This document shows positions 46,945-59,213 of a stretch of 64,000 bases of DNA, piece after piece. The stretch is taken from positions 24,149,806 through 24,213,805 of the forward strand of contig CM069875.1 of assembly GCA_036172665.1 (NCBI GenBank). Direction: 5' to 3'. The position numbers were made by a program, and so were the translations under genes. Below the pieces are notes generated by a model, which had not been told where the DNA came from, made no database searches, and was given only the letters and a program-made list of their open reading frames with translations. The stretch comes from Prosopocoilus inquinatus. Its lineage: Eukaryota > Arthropoda > Insecta > Coleoptera > Lucanidae. Within the stretch, counting starts at the first letter, position 1. Every line of letters starts with the position of its first letter.

Positions 46945-49535
46945 TCTAAAATATTTGAAAAATTCTTTTTGTTGATATTAGGTTGCGACTAGTCATTTAC
47001 TTTAAAGTCTTGGCAAATTTCCTAGTTTGATTTGATGTCTTATGGAGCGCATACACTTGTACATTAAGCCTGCGACGTACTATGTCGATGTATTTGCCTA
47101 CATGTTGACATTGAATATTATTGCATAAGTTGAGTCATTTACTTTTCCTCTGATCCTCTCCTGGTCTCGGGTTAAGATTAGGTGTCGCTCATTTATTTTC
47201 ACGTTTTATCACCCACACGTATCACGACTGTATCTGCTGGCTGTATTATAAGTTAATTTTCTCAGCACAAATCTTGTTTCTACGTCAGGTAGCTAGCAAC
47301 AGGCTTGACCTAACGGTAAGGGTAGGATAAGGTTAGAGATCGTTGTTATCTCCAAGGAATAGGTGTGACAAAGGAATGTCGCCGTCAGTATTGCATCAAA
47401 AGAGTTGTCTTATATTTCTAGAACTATCGAAATCGGTTTTTTCTTCATTCTCTCTTGATCTGTTTAGTTAAATATCCTTACTTATTATAATAGTTCAAAT
47501 AAAAATCCGAATCTTTAAATAACAAAATACAAGAGAAAATTTCGTGCAACAACGAATGCATTATAAACATTTTTTGTATTGAAAAATATGGCAATTTTAA
47601 AATCATAAATTTTATCAATAAATATATGATAAACAGAGGAAAAGCGACAAGAAAATCACTATTCTTCGTAAATCAATGATTAGTTTCGATATTTTTAAGT
47701 GACAACATTTATATTTTATTCAAACTCATCTTCGTCAGTAGTGGATATGTCTTGGATACGCTACATTTGAATACAAAGCAATAAAGTCATGTTTGGAACA
47801 GAGCAAGCTTTTTCTCTTGCAATATTTATTCTATTGCTTTGGATTAAGTATGCTTATGCCAGCCCGGAATTCTTAGAATTCGTTCGAGCTGGAAGCTGCA
47901 CTGAAACCATAAAGCTTCCTCAGAACTCATTTCTGTTTCGACGATACTTTCCTTTGTAAATGCAATGTATTTTATTATTATTCACCATTCTTTTCCTTCG
48001 GTTTTCTGTAATTTCAGTATTAGTTTAGTTTTTCATACCTTTATTGCCTGTAGAATTTTGAATGTTCTTGTTAAGTTACCTCATATTTAGGAAGTACCTA
48101 ATATACACAAGTTTTTAATACGTCGACACAGCCAATTTGTTCCCATTAAGATTCATGCGGCCGATAAAGCACCGCCAGCGAATGGTTGAAAGTCTAAAAT
48201 TCGGTCGGGTTTTGGGAACGGACGGAAACGCGAACCGCTATTAACTAATAATAATAACAACATCCATTACTCGATAAACATCTCCAATGTACCGGGCGGT
48301 GATATACGGTCGCGCAATAAACCTGTTCTCTAATTTATAAATTGGCGCCCGCGTCCCGACGCCCCCATCGATTCAAACTTTGCCGCTGACATTGATTTTG
48401 CGGTGGAAAATTAGGTTACGTGCTTTATGGTGGCCGTAAACACCGTCGCACGTTGGTCGGCTGAAATCAAACTGAATTCCGGTTTTGGATATTAGTTCTC
48501 TATTTGCTTGACTACAGTTATATTAACTATTTTGGAAACGTATTTGTTATCAAACAGTTGTGAATCGTTAAGAAATTCGGTATATTTAATTAGAAATTTC
48601 AGTAATTTGTTTTTCATGAGAGAAAATATGTCGTTAATCTAAACTTTTTAGCATTAACTTCAGAGGTAATTTAGGTATTTCATGAGAATGAAGATTATAT
48701 ACTGCAAAAGTCGTCGAATGTTCTAATTAAAAGAAAACAATACAAATACAAAAAAGACAAAAAAACAAAAAAAGGAAAGTAATACACAGGAAATTGTGAA
48801 TCGATCGGCGAACCAATGACATTGAGAACTACAAATTAGAAAGAAAAGCAGGTAAAATTAGGAAATAAAGAGCCCGACAAAAATATTAGAAGTACATAAA
48901 TTTGTTACATTTGACTCACAGGAAGAAGGAGAGCCGGAAAATAACATTGTCATTTGGCGCCCAATTTGAGACGAAAACAAAGCATTAATTTAGCTCCCGG
49001 CTCAAGAGGACCAATCCATATCTAATAATAATAGTAATACGTATTTATTTAAAATTAGAAATCGATTATATATCTGGGCTGCAGTCAAAAAGGTTGATAG
49101 GAGTAATAGGGGTCTACTCTGTATCAAAACAGTTAAATTTAAAGGGGTATTAAATTTTGTTGCTACGGTAACAACCAATCATGGGACCGTATTTTAAATT
49201 TTAAAGGACCTCTAAACTTTAACAGCCCGTTAAAAAGTTACAGAATACGCCCTATACTCTTAAAGTTGAACCGAGCTATCGGAACATTTATTTTCTTTAT
49301 CAAGGTTTCTGCAAAGCAAAATTTTAAAATTAATAATTCATAATTAATAACAACAATTTCACATGATTACTTACTCCTTAGTGAGTGGTATACAAAGTTA
49401 AACCACTAGTTATAATAATAACTTTCATTAAAAATAAGTTTTTTTAGAATTAATTTTGAATTTACATTTTTGGCAGTTAATTATTTGCGAAATTCAGAAA
49501 ATTGAATCACGATAGAAAACATTGTTTATTCATTA
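46945..49535. other. Gene-free stretch
   Basis: No supported coding region. A (TAA)-type short run is at 49021-49036. 48120-48480 is locally GC-richer without an open frame of interest. Confidence 0.3.
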
Positions 49536-50133
49536 TTAGGTAATATGATTTCCAACATGTTGATTGTCTTTAGTTTTAAAATTTAATAGGTAAGTACAAA
49601 TACAACTAAGCTTCTCAATATCAGTTCTTTTATTAATACTCTTTTTATTACAAAAAATATGCCACATTTCAATAAAAAGTCTTTGACTCAAAATTGGTTC
49701 ATTATCTAAAATTTTTGCATCTTCAAAATTAATCTTATATTCTTCATTATTGGCATGTTCAGATAAAGCACAAACATTAGGTGTAAGACTAATATCACTT
49801 TTAAGAGAAATAATTCTTGATTGAAGAGTTCTTGATGTTTGACCAATATAAACAGAATCACAACCATGACAAGGAAATTTCATAAATAGAATTAATTTGT
49901 TTGAATTTATTAAGTGGATCTTTAACTTTTGTAAAAAGAGACTTAATTGTTAATAATTTTTTAGTTGCAATCTGAATGTTTTTATTTTTTAATACTTTTA
50001 TTAGTCGAGATGTAAGATTTGGTAAGAATATTAAAGATCTAAAAACTTTAGCAACATTAATTGTTTGTGAATTATTAATTTGAGAAATGGGTTCTATTCT
50101 TTGTTGAGTATTGAAAATTAACTTATTTAGCAT
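49536..50133 (-). pseudogene. Penelope-like element, 3' fragment with GIY-YIG endonuclease
   Basis: The minus strand reads first a linker region (from 50133) rich in Asn, Lys and Ile. Then, in a shifted but overlapping frame, from 49883, comes CHGCDSVYIGQTSRT, the Cys-containing and GIY-YIG-type start of the Penelope endonuclease. It is followed by HANN, RLFIEMW and SINKRTDIEKL. Penelope-like elements join a telomerase-like reverse transcriptase to this nuclease. The reverse transcriptase itself is missing here, so this is a 5'-truncated copy. The frame change at about 49870 shows decay. Confidence 0.8.
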
Positions 50134-50135
50134 TG

Positions 50136-51040
50136 CAACAGGATAGCTACTTTTTATGAGAAAAAAACCTAAAAAGAAGGTCTGACTTTTCTAGAATGAA
50201 AAAGACAAAATAAGACCAGGGTAATGCGTTCCATGTTACTGTGGTCATATGTATAAGAGTGAGAACAAAAGTGTGACATTCTTAATGAAATATGTTCCAA
50301 AAGCGAAAAATATTGTTTTTTGAAAGTTACACGGAGATGGCTAATATAGCTAGTGCTGTAAAAGTAAGTTTAGATTTCGGTACGCGTTACAAAGTATTCG
50401 TTACTCGTTACTTTCGTTACTATAGTATAATTAAATAATAACTCGTTGAGTTCGTTACTATACTATAATTAAATAATCAAATAACATGCATGAATATAAT
50501 TTTCAACTTAAAATCGTAATACCCAATAAGATTACTTTTATTATAATTTGGTTTATTACAAAAAAAAAAAAACTCTTTTACTACTTACAAAAAATGCATA
50601 CATAAGCCGTGGACGGTGCGTACAAACAATGTACTTACAAGTATAAACAGTTGATAAACAATCTATTAAAAACGTAAGCAACTTATAACTGAAATTACTA
50701 AATTACCAACTGATCGGGAGCTCGCACTCTTTCGTATCGATACGTGAGCGAAATCGTACGCTATGGTCATACGAGTAACGAAATGTTTTGGCAAGTAACG
50801 AATCGGTACTTTGAATCTCATGTTATACCCGTTACTCAGTAACATACATACGGTTTGCAACAGTATATAGCAGTTGTAAGACTTATCGATCGATCGATCG
50901 GCATATAAAGAAGAAATAAACTGTAGGCTGGGTGGCATAAAGGATTTAAGCCAGAAGTAACGAAGTAGTCGACGATTATTATTTGCGAACCCCGAAGTCA
51001 TAAAAATATTGATTGTACTTCCTTCATACTCGTATATCAG
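50136..51040. other. Gene-free stretch with GTTACT-rich repeats
   Basis: 50370-50470 and 50755-50850 repeat GTTACT/AGTAACG motifs on both strands (for example ATTCGTTACTCGTTACTTTC). They may be ends of a degenerate hAT-like element, but I could not fix its borders. Confidence 0.3.
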
Positions 51041-51041
51041 G

Positions 51042-51078
<37 letters not shown>

Positions 51079-52738
51079 GAGTTTTATTAGATCAACAGCG
51101 AATAAAGAAACAAAACAATAAACGTTACAAGAAAAAAAAAGTCAAATGATCTATGATCTAAATGGAAGGCCATTAGTTGTGCTACACAAGTAGTACACTG
51201 CTCTACCCGGCCTCCCAGACTAGTAAACTAGCTTAAAATAAAATTGAATACCAGAAAATAAATAAAAGGAAAGAAAATAAGGGAAAATAAGAAGAAAATG
51301 AAAATGTATAAGAATATGGGAAAAAATGAGAAAGAGAAATCATCAGGCAAGGATCAGCATTTGGAGGTATACAGCACATAGACATTAAATAAATGAAAAG
51401 TGATGCAACTTAGTATTGCAGGTATAAAGATTATCTACCTCATTTGAACAAAAATTAAACTACTTTTCAATTTAAGTTTAAAAGATACTGGTGGTAAGTT
51501 TCTTAAGTGAGACTCAAAATCATTGAGACAATGAGCAGCAATATAAGTGAAAGATCTTTTGTAGAACGGGGGAAGATGCAGCGGAATATCTATAAGATCT
51601 TTACGACGGATGTTAATACTGTGAATATCAGTACGATACCTAATTTTGGAGAGAAGATATGGAGGGGTCTTGAAAAAACGGATTTTTTGACAAAAGCATG
51701 CGAGATGGAGATATTTTCTATTTACCATATTAAGCCAACCTGCGTCATTTAACTTATGTGAGATATGTTGCCGTTTTGGAATGCCGTATATAAATTGCAA
51801 GCATGAATTTTGCACTACCTGTATTCGCCTCGAATCCTTGTAATCCAAACAAGAACCGTAAATCACGTCATAATAATTAAAATGAGATAAAACGAATGCT
51901 TCGCAAAGAGATGCTTTTGCTTTGGTTGTTAAAATGTGTCTGTTAGGATATAGCATTTTTAAATTACAATAGGCTTTACTGATACACGCAGAGACATGTT
52001 CCCTGAAACGTAATTTACAATCGATATGTAAGCCTAAATTCTTATCACAATCACGATTGGAGAGACGAACATTATTTAATTTAATTTCAAGTAACGGTAA
52101 AGCAATGTTACGTGCTTGATCTCGTCCAAATAATAAAAAGCAAGATTTATTAGGGTTAATTTGTTAACAATGCTTGGAAGTTATTTTAAGTAATTCATTT
52201 AAATCATTATTGATTCCAGTTATACAAGTTTGTAAATCACAAATATCAAAGGAAGCATAGAGCTGCGTATCGTCAGCAAACATATGGCATTTACAAAACG
52301 TGTTACAGAAGGTAAAAAAAAATCGAAGTATATATGGAAAATAACAAGGGCCCAATGATAGAACCCTGAGGAACACCTGATCTTAAACTCACATTATTAG
52401 ATTTAAAGTTATTTAGAACAACCGACTGTGTCCTACCCGAAAGGAAGCAACCAATCAATCCAATCGCAACTGCATCCAATCCACAATAGTGTAAGATAGC
52501 CAAGAGTGATTGATCATGTCGAAGGCCTTGGAGAAATCAAGCAGGATAAGAACAGTAAGCTTTTTGTTATCAATACCTTTAATAATATCATCTATAATAA
52601 GCGAAAGTGCTGTGGAACAGCTATAGCCAGGTCGAAAACCTGATTGAAAAGGGGGCAATAAATTACATAACGCTAAATGATGACGCAATTGCTTATCAAT
52701 GATTTTCTCCAAAACTTTCGACAACGTCGGCAAGATAA
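51041..52738 (-). mobile_element. Non-LTR retrotransposon, 5'-truncated, with (TTA)n tail
   Basis: On the minus strand it runs from reverse transcriptase sequence (from 52735) through a C-terminal domain (stop near 51435) and a 3' UTR of about 360 bp (51078-51434) to a trinucleotide tail (51041-51078 as TAA on the + strand). A microsatellite tail and 5' truncation are typical of target-primed reverse transcription. The clade is not certain; the protein resembles the jockey/CR1-like group. Confidence 0.82.
51435..52735 (-). pseudogene. Reverse transcriptase of the minus-strand non-LTR element
   Basis: Motifs on the minus strand, in order: LSKVLEKIID, FQSGFRPGYSCSTAL, VLILLDFSKAFD, GCFLSGRTQ, GVPQGSIIGPLLF, and FADDTQLY (the F/YADD catalytic box). 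Then come NKSCFLLFG and a C-terminal thumb-like part (HILTTKAKASLCEAFVLSHF). The frame is broken by a base loss near 52505, a shift in the T-rich run near 52320, and a TAA near 52163. The N-terminal endonuclease is absent because of truncation. Confidence 0.85.
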
Positions 52739-52740
52739 AG

Positions 52741-54560
52741 TTTAATCAACTATTCTACGTTTCATACTTTTCTAAACCTTAAATTCTCCTTTAGAAAATA
52801 TCTTTTTGGATGCTGGTTATTTAATTTTGATTTTATTTTAATCGTGTCTTGAATTCAGGGATCATAACTTTTGACAGCTGTAAGTTTCTTATTAATTTAT
52901 CGTTTAATTATTATTAATTTTTTTAGGTGCCTCAATGCCTGACACTTGACAAGAAAGTGACTTTTGTAGTTAAGTCTTACCTAACTTCAATTTACAGCAC
53001 GATCATTTATCATAAGAGTGTCTTGGGTTATTGAACGATACTGGTTGAAGCCTGCGGTTCGTTTCGTAATTTAATATGCCCGAAGTGTGAATTCAAATGC
53101 GCCCCCAGAAATCTACGATACATATTCGGTTAAATGGTTAAACTAGATAATGGAATAGAACTGTACGTAGACTAACAAGAGATGATTAAATTATTCTAAA
53201 ATACCGTTTAATCGTTTTATTATTCATAACGAACTAGATCCGAACTAGACGGATTTAATACAGAGGACGACGTAATCAGCTTACGCTGCAACAGTTTCTA
53301 CTAAAATATTTTCCATGTACCGCCGCACACTGTCATTTAATTATGACCAGGACACTCAAAACTCACAGGCGAGTAATTAATGAAAATCCGTTTGTATGAG
53401 CGATAAATTTTCCTTCTCTTGTAACTGATTGCACTTTTCAACCAATTAGATTATTATTAATTGCGATTTCATTTCTATTTGGTGATTTATCTAAAACAAA
53501 AAGTTTTGGAGAGCTTTAGTTTCTACAGTTTTTTAGTATCATATATTTATGTAAAAATAATATGGTGTAAACCTAAGAAACTGTTATTATTACTTGAATT
53601 GATGAAGTTACAGAGTTTTTAAAGGGAATAAATAACTTTTGCTCAATACATGAACCTTTCCATAACTTAACAATCAAGAGCCCATCTTTATAGCTATTGA
53701 ACCGTAATCAAAATAAGTCACTTGCTACAGTTCCGATTCTTCGAATTGGGCGCGACACCTGTGAGATCTGTGAAAGAAGGTGAGTCACTTATGGTTCAAA
53801 TTTTGTAATTACATTCCCTGTTTACATCTTTATCTTTCTATCCAGTTTCAAGCGATCAATCTAACTATCAACTGTAGAAGTCTACGCAACTTGGAAGTTT
53901 ACACCTTTCGTAAACACTTATATCAACTTTTTCTACTTCCCACCGGTGAATTCAGATCAAACATATTACACCTCATTCCTCAAATACTTCTTTACAACTG
54001 TACCGGATTTTGTGCAAAACGAGCCGCTAGGACGATTTCCACGCAGCCCGGAAATTGAGTGTATCCAATATGAATAACTTCGCTCGTCGATAATGTTCCG
54101 AACTGAAACATGCTGCACTCGCTTCCAAACGCATTTCTTAACGTATCTACTAAATTAGAACCATGTCGATCAGGTAAAATCATTTATCTGCCGCAAGAAG
54201 CAAGAAACAATTATTCCGGACATGTCGAATTTCCTTGTAATCTGCAGGAAGCCACAAGACATCCTTCTTAGAATGTTATTATACGAATTCATACCAAATT
54301 ACACACGAATTCTATGGCTAGAATTATTTCTAGATGCCAGAAGTGCCCCACACTCTCCGGTCATTATCTCGATTAATTAATTAATCTTTCCCGGAAGAGT
54401 TACATATAATTCTGCTCATAGTTAAATTCTCCTTCTGATCCAGTCAAAAATAAGATTCAATAGTTGAAAAACGCGAAAACGTGAATTTCGCTCTCAAGAG
54501 CGCCACATCTTGTAATCGGATTGTAACCTCAGAAGCAGCACCTCCGTTATAAATTCTCAA
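52741..54560. other. Gene-free stretch
   Basis: Short frames such as 53780-54058 and 53992-54183 have no recognisable features. No repeat pair was found. Confidence 0.3.
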
Positions 54561-54580
54561 CTATCGTCATTAGGGGCATC

Positions 54581-54874
54581 ATGTACATCCAGGAACAGAG
54601 TAGGAAGATCGTCAAACGTTTATCAAGGTTCAGAGGTAATAGTGTAAGACTGAGTGCAATATTAACAGAAACTCTGGAGGACAGAGCGCCTTCGCCCATG
54701 TTATTCCGAGAACTGTCAGATTTGTCCGGCACCTCGACGCCACCCCATAAGAAATCGAAACTGCAGACTTTCTGCCACTTCTCGGAATTGATAACGCAGC
54801 AATTGACCAGGACCCCCGACGATACTGCTCTCCAGAATCTCTCTGTTAACGCTGTCTACAAAGATCGCCAATAA
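54581..54874 (+). CDS. Unknown 97-codon frame in a GC-richer block
   Basis: The frame gives a hydrophilic protein with LSRFRGNSVRLSAIL and SGTSTPPHKKSKL. I do not recognise a family. Its last third falls in the first copy of a 273-bp tandem duplication, and the second copy is not open in the same frame. It may be a fragment of a larger gene or element. Confidence 0.15.
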   Translation: MYIQEQSRKIVKRLSRFRGNSVRLSAILTETLEDRAPSPMLFRELSDLSGTSTPPHKKSKLQTFCHFSELITQQLTRTPDDTALQNLSVNAVYKDRQ

Positions 54875-55232
54875 GGTACACTTTCGTCGCTTTTACCGGA
54901 TTACTGACGCTATTGCCACCCTCACACAGTTGCCGCCGTCTACAAGGATCGACAAGCGTTGCAAGGTCTCAGAACTGTCAGATTCATCAGTCCAGCCATT
55001 CTGAGGCCCTTGCTCAAGACATCGTCTTTCTGGAACCATCGTCGTTACCGCCTGCCTGGACCGACAACGTCGGAACTGACCAGGACCGCCAACGCTACTG
55101 CTCTCCGGAATCTGCCTGTTGCCACCGTCTATGAAGACAGCCAACAAAGTACGCCTCCGTCGTATCTACCGGATCACTGATACCATCGCCACCCCTACAC
55201 AGTTGACGCCGTCTACAAGGATCGGTAATACG
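54720..55232 (+). repeat. Imperfect tandem duplication, period about 273 bp
   Basis: The stretch from about 54785 to 54955 recurs at about 55058-55230. Shared blocks, 273 bp apart, are GACCAGGACC, TACTGCTCTCC, CTGTTRRC, and a block ending GCCGTCTACAAGGATCG. The copies differ at many sites, so the duplication is not recent. Confidence 0.65.
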
Positions 55233-56470
55233 CTCAACTACTGCAAAGTCGCCGTCGCTTTGCTCCCAACGCCGGTTCACCGACACTGCCGCCTCCAATC
55301 GGATACGTCGCCGTCGCCATTCGATAAACCGCCGATGATGTTTCATAACAAGAACGTCGCCGCCTTCAAGGTCATCGACGACGCCTCAAGAGTCCGAGCA
55401 ACACATGGAAAACATTTCGAAAAAAAAAACAATTTAGAATGTTACAGTAGAAATCTGTCTTCGGAAGATTCTTTCTTTCCGCCATGTTTCGGTATTTTGG
55501 GTTGCCTTTGGATAGGTGTTGTGACCTTCTGTAGTGTTGGAATTTGTCGGAACTTGCGTACACCGAACTAGCGATGCCAACAAAGTTGTAAAAATTTCGC
55601 TAAACGTATATGCTACTGAGATCGGAAGAGCGGCATTTGACGAGCTGCGCAACACACCAGCATTAACGCAAGCCAAATTGAAGAAGAGATTAGCAGAACC
55701 TGCGTCGAACCCGATGAGAGGGAGAGGGTTGGCGTGACTGGCACTCGACACCTTGTTCGTTATACGACTGGGTAGTTTTGCCATTCTGCGTCGCTGCGGT
55801 GCAAGTTTTGTTTGGCTCTCACTCGGTGGATTTTATCGCCCATCATTAATTCTCTTCGGCTAAGCGGGAATCGTTTTTGCCTCGGATTTGAAGCAAACTT
55901 GAAGTCCGGTGCCCACCATTGTTGTTTCCCTTTTTGTTTCCCGTTTATTTTAGCAGCCAGGCAGGGGGCAGTATCGTACTTTGCAACCTCCGTTGCGACT
56001 GTAAGAATATTTACCGGTGGCAATTTTCTTTCGCTCGAAGATGGATTCTGATTTACTCAAGCGTTGGCGAGCCTCATCGGACCACCGCACCGTCTATTTT
56101 TCTGTCCTGGCTTTGTGTAACATCTGACGCACTGATTTCCTGGTCCTTTTCATCGCTGGATTAGGGCGCGAGACATCGATGCTGCCTTTGGAGGATAATG
56201 AAGTCGTACTTTTTATGCTTACTCTGATTTTGAGCGACCACTTGTGTGCGGGGGGTTGAGTGACGTCATCGTTTTCAATGACGTCGTGGTGAAGAATTTC
56301 TACTCCCCCCCGGAAATCTTCGTCTGCGTGTTCCGTTTACATGTTGCGTCAGCCCTTCTGGCCGTCGTGTCACCTTTTGTTTTGTTGTGTATAACTCATT
56401 CGGAGTTTTTCGCCCTTTTGTGAGCCTGATTACGTAATGAGTGTAGATTTAATAATCTCTTTTTTGGTTG
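55233..56470. other. GC-richer block with unassigned open frames
   Basis: This is clearly less AT-rich than the rest of the window. Frames at 55119-55571 and 55534-55737 on + and at 55434-55784 and 55760-56023 on - overlap each other, and none shows a known motif. The contrast suggests a decayed gene or element. Two TGACGTCA-like sites lie at 56261-56286. Confidence 0.3.
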
Positions 56471-58463
56471 TTAACTGTTGAGAGCTTCTTCAGAGCTGTA
56501 ATTGTTTTGGAATTTTATCAATTTCTTTATTTTTGAGAGGAAAATTTTAAAATTTATAATTGTATTTATATACTTATTTATTTTGCGCGTTGATACTGTT
56601 TTGGATGTTGATATATTTGTTCGGTGTAAGCCGACGCATGAGTACTCCCATAAAAGTGCTTTTTTGCCCACGTTTCGGGCCTTGTGTTAACACTTATTTA
56701 AGGCATGACCGTTTGATTGTCTCGTATTCGGGCGAATGTGTACATATATCAATTTTGTACGAGCGTGCTAACGAATTATAATTAAAACTCTGATTTACGC
56801 CGTTGTGATTTGATTTCTTTGTCACTGTCAGGAGAATACTATTGCGGAGACTTTACAATGCTTACGGGAAAAGATTTTATATTCGAATACGAGTCCTAGG
56901 GTGTTGGGCATTCTGCGGACGAATCAGAATACACAGAATACACACTTCCGATTGTGAATACTCTTTATTATTAGGTTACGTAACCATTGCTGGGTGGAGC
57001 CCTATCCGGTAACAACTTTAGTCTTCCCACGACCATCTCCACTGAGTGGGCATAGTTATCCTACTCAATGGCAAGGTCCTCGAGAGTCCAACCGACTCGG
57101 TTCTGAGTATACGGTAAGTTACGGATTGACGCAGGCCCTCTTTCGTTTTCCTTTACGGTATTGGGTCCAACAGCGCTGAGAGCTTCCTTGCCGTCACTTG
57201 TGACAAAGAAGTGTTGACAAGTGTGACAAGGAGTGAATTTCATAGATCGAAGAAATTGTTTATAAACAATGCGGAATGTGCACGTAAAAGGCGTAAAAAC
57301 TTGTGCAACATTTGGCAAATACTGAAATGGTATAAAAATATGTATACATATAAATGGGAGGGGAGAAGCCCGAGGGGAAACGAGAGAAAATACCGCCATT
57401 TTTGTGATTGTAGAGGATTGCAACTGTAGGAAAGTAGAGGAACCACTAGTTCCAGATTGTTTATATAGGTGGCTGAATAATGAGTTCCCATTCCCAATAC
57501 CAAGTTGAGGTTCCTGGTGCTATTATTGTGCATATTAGTGAGGTTACTCATATATTAGATAGTATTCCAGAAGAAGCTGTTAAACGTATAGGGAAACGTT
57601 AATAATATTTGTATTAATTTTCGTATTTTTTTTTTGTTAAGTTTGAACGGATAAGAACGTATTTCAATTTTACGAAAAGTAAGTACAATTTGGAAAAACA
57701 ATTATGTGAATAACGTTATGCATTACTTAGTATCCAAGAGTAGTGCAAGATAAATACGTTAATTCTTTTTCTGTTTTATTTTCCTCGTGTTTCGGGAAAC
57801 CGCTACGGCAATTTTTTCCAACAAAGTAACAAAAATATCTAAATTATATTACTGCAATTTATTCCACTAGTTGTGCACCTATATAACTTCATCAGCATTC
57901 ATGAATATTTTAGAGATACCACTGGAAACTGCAGTTTCGTGTGCGGAGCGTAAAATGCATCGGTTGTATGTACGAACCGCGACGTTTCGTGATCGCGAAC
58001 AGAATCATCTTCCTATACAGAAGAAACGGTTCGCCGTAATCGCCGGCATTTTTCTCTTTCGATGCCTTTCCCGTCGCCATCGTGAACTTTTATGGATATC
58101 GACGACCGTTTTCGCCCGTGTGCCGTGTGTATACATGCAAATTAGCTTCGGCGTACCGTCATAAAACCGAACGCTTTGCATTTTTGTCACACCATCATTA
58201 CGCGTGTCATGAGAGACACAGGTAGATAATGGAAATATTTAAGGAGAGACGTTCGGGAAATTTAATTAAGTTTATCGACGTTGTATAATGGCCAACCTGA
58301 GCTTTGTATGTATTTACTACCATTACTGTAATACTATATTTAATTATTTTATTTTATTGACATGAAGAAGGATGCATATGTGAGAAATGACCTTTAGAAA
58401 CAAGCAATCTCACTTTGAGTTTCTCATGTACCCATTTTGACACAAAAAGAAATAATAGGAGTA
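56471..58463. other. Gene-free stretch
   Basis: Only short frames without recognisable features. No transposon ends were paired. Confidence 0.3.
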
Positions 58464-58543
58464 ATAAGTAAAAACTTTTTAATCTTAAACCGGACAAAAT
58501 TAAATTAAGGAGAAAAAGCACTAACAGGAGGACAAAAAAATTC

Positions 58544-58616
58544 TGTCACGTCCGTGAATCGAACCCGGGCACATCGATTACATGTCGATCACTCTAACCA
58601 GCTAAGCTAATGTGAC
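58544..58616 (-). tRNA. tRNA-like sequence, left arm (Thr-TGT-like loop, probably pseudo)
   Basis: On the minus strand it folds as a cloverleaf: acceptor GTCACAT with ACGTGAC, D-arm TAGCTTAGCTGG, anticodon stem ATCGA/TCGAT, and loop CATGTAA. The loop gives anticodon TGT if counted in the standard way, but base 33 is A instead of the usual T. The T-loop is GGGTTCGATTC, with a mismatched T-stem. It is unlikely to be a working tRNA and more likely part of a mobile repeat. Confidence 0.4.
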
Positions 58617-58706
58617 TCCGAAGTTCGAAGGTTTTAATTAGGAACAGGTCGGCAAAATCGCATTTAATTTACCACCTGTTCCTAATTAAAACCTTCGAAC
58701 TTCGGA

Positions 58707-58780
58707 GTCACGTTAGCTCAGCTGGTTAGAGCGATCGACATGTAATCCATGTGTCCCGGGTTCGATTCCCGCATGTGACA
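58707..58780 (+). tRNA. tRNA-like sequence, right arm (Thr-TGT-like loop, probably pseudo)
   Basis: Acceptor GTCACGT pairs with ATGTGAC. Box A, TAGCTCAGCTGG, and box B, GGTTCGATTCC, match the polymerase III consensus exactly. The anticodon stem ATCGA/TCCAT has one mismatch, the loop is CATGTAA, and base 33 is A. The pair of opposite tRNA-like copies in a palindrome argues for a repeat with internal promoters rather than a host tRNA gene. Confidence 0.45.
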
Positions 58781-58823
58781 GAATTTTTCTTCCTGTTAGT
58801 GCCTTTTCTCCTTAATTGAATTT

Positions 58824-59213
58824 ATGTCGCTAACAATATCCTCTCCTTTCATTTCGGACAATATTATGCTTGGAAAGGCTCTCAACGTTTCACTATCAAT
58901 TGTAGATTCCTCAGGAGTACAGGTGAAACAAGCCAAAATTAAGAAAAAGAAACGTTTAGACCAACATAAATATCATATCCAAAAAATTAATCAAAATCAT
59001 TCGTTGCTTGTAGAACATTCATTAGCAAATAATCATAATTTTGATTTTGATAATACTGACATTTTGTACAGTGAATCTAATATTTTTAAAAGACGTTTCA
59101 TAGAAATGTGTAAAATTAAAATGTTTCCAAATTCTATTAATAAACGTACGGACTTTGAAAATTTAAATGACATATTTTGTAGTTTTCTGGATTCTTTAAA
59201 CAGGATATAGAAC
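58824..59213 (+). pseudogene. Penelope-like endonuclease fragment (C-terminal part)
   Basis: The open frame has about 45 residues of unrelated leader. From about 58955 it matches the second half of the GIY-YIG nuclease region seen at 49536: RLDQHKYHIQ, LVEHSLANNHNFDF, KRRFIEMCKI, and SINKRTDFENLNDI. The catalytic GIY-YIG start and the Cys motif are missing, so it cannot act as a nuclease alone. It is fused directly to the tRNA-bearing palindrome. Confidence 0.7.

Larger units (their letters stand above)
58498..58822. repeat. 325-bp palindrome enclosing two tRNA-like sequences
   Basis: The left arm (58498-58649) and right arm (58674-58822) are inverted near-copies, around a 24-bp loop. The inner ends are GGTTTTAATTAGGAACAGGT and its inverse; the outer ends share TTAAGGAGAAAA-type sequence and ACTAACAGGA. 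Each arm contains one tRNA-like sequence reading outward from the centre. Penelope-like coding sequence begins right beside it on the right. A further inverted pair (TTTTTAATCTTAAACCG) lies at 58476 and 59458. Confidence 0.85.

Noticed and set aside
55119..55784. Overlapping frames of 116-150 codons on both strands in the GC-richer block
   Set aside because: GC-richer DNA has fewer chance stops. No frame shows a known motif, so I describe the block without naming genes.
57871..58164. 97-codon frame, and its 61-codon antisense partner
   Set aside because: No recognisable motif, no splice context, and open on both strands, which points to chance.
58544..58780. Two functional tRNA genes
   Set aside because: Both have A at position 33, stem mismatches and lie in a palindrome beside a transposon fragment. 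I list them only as tRNA-like.
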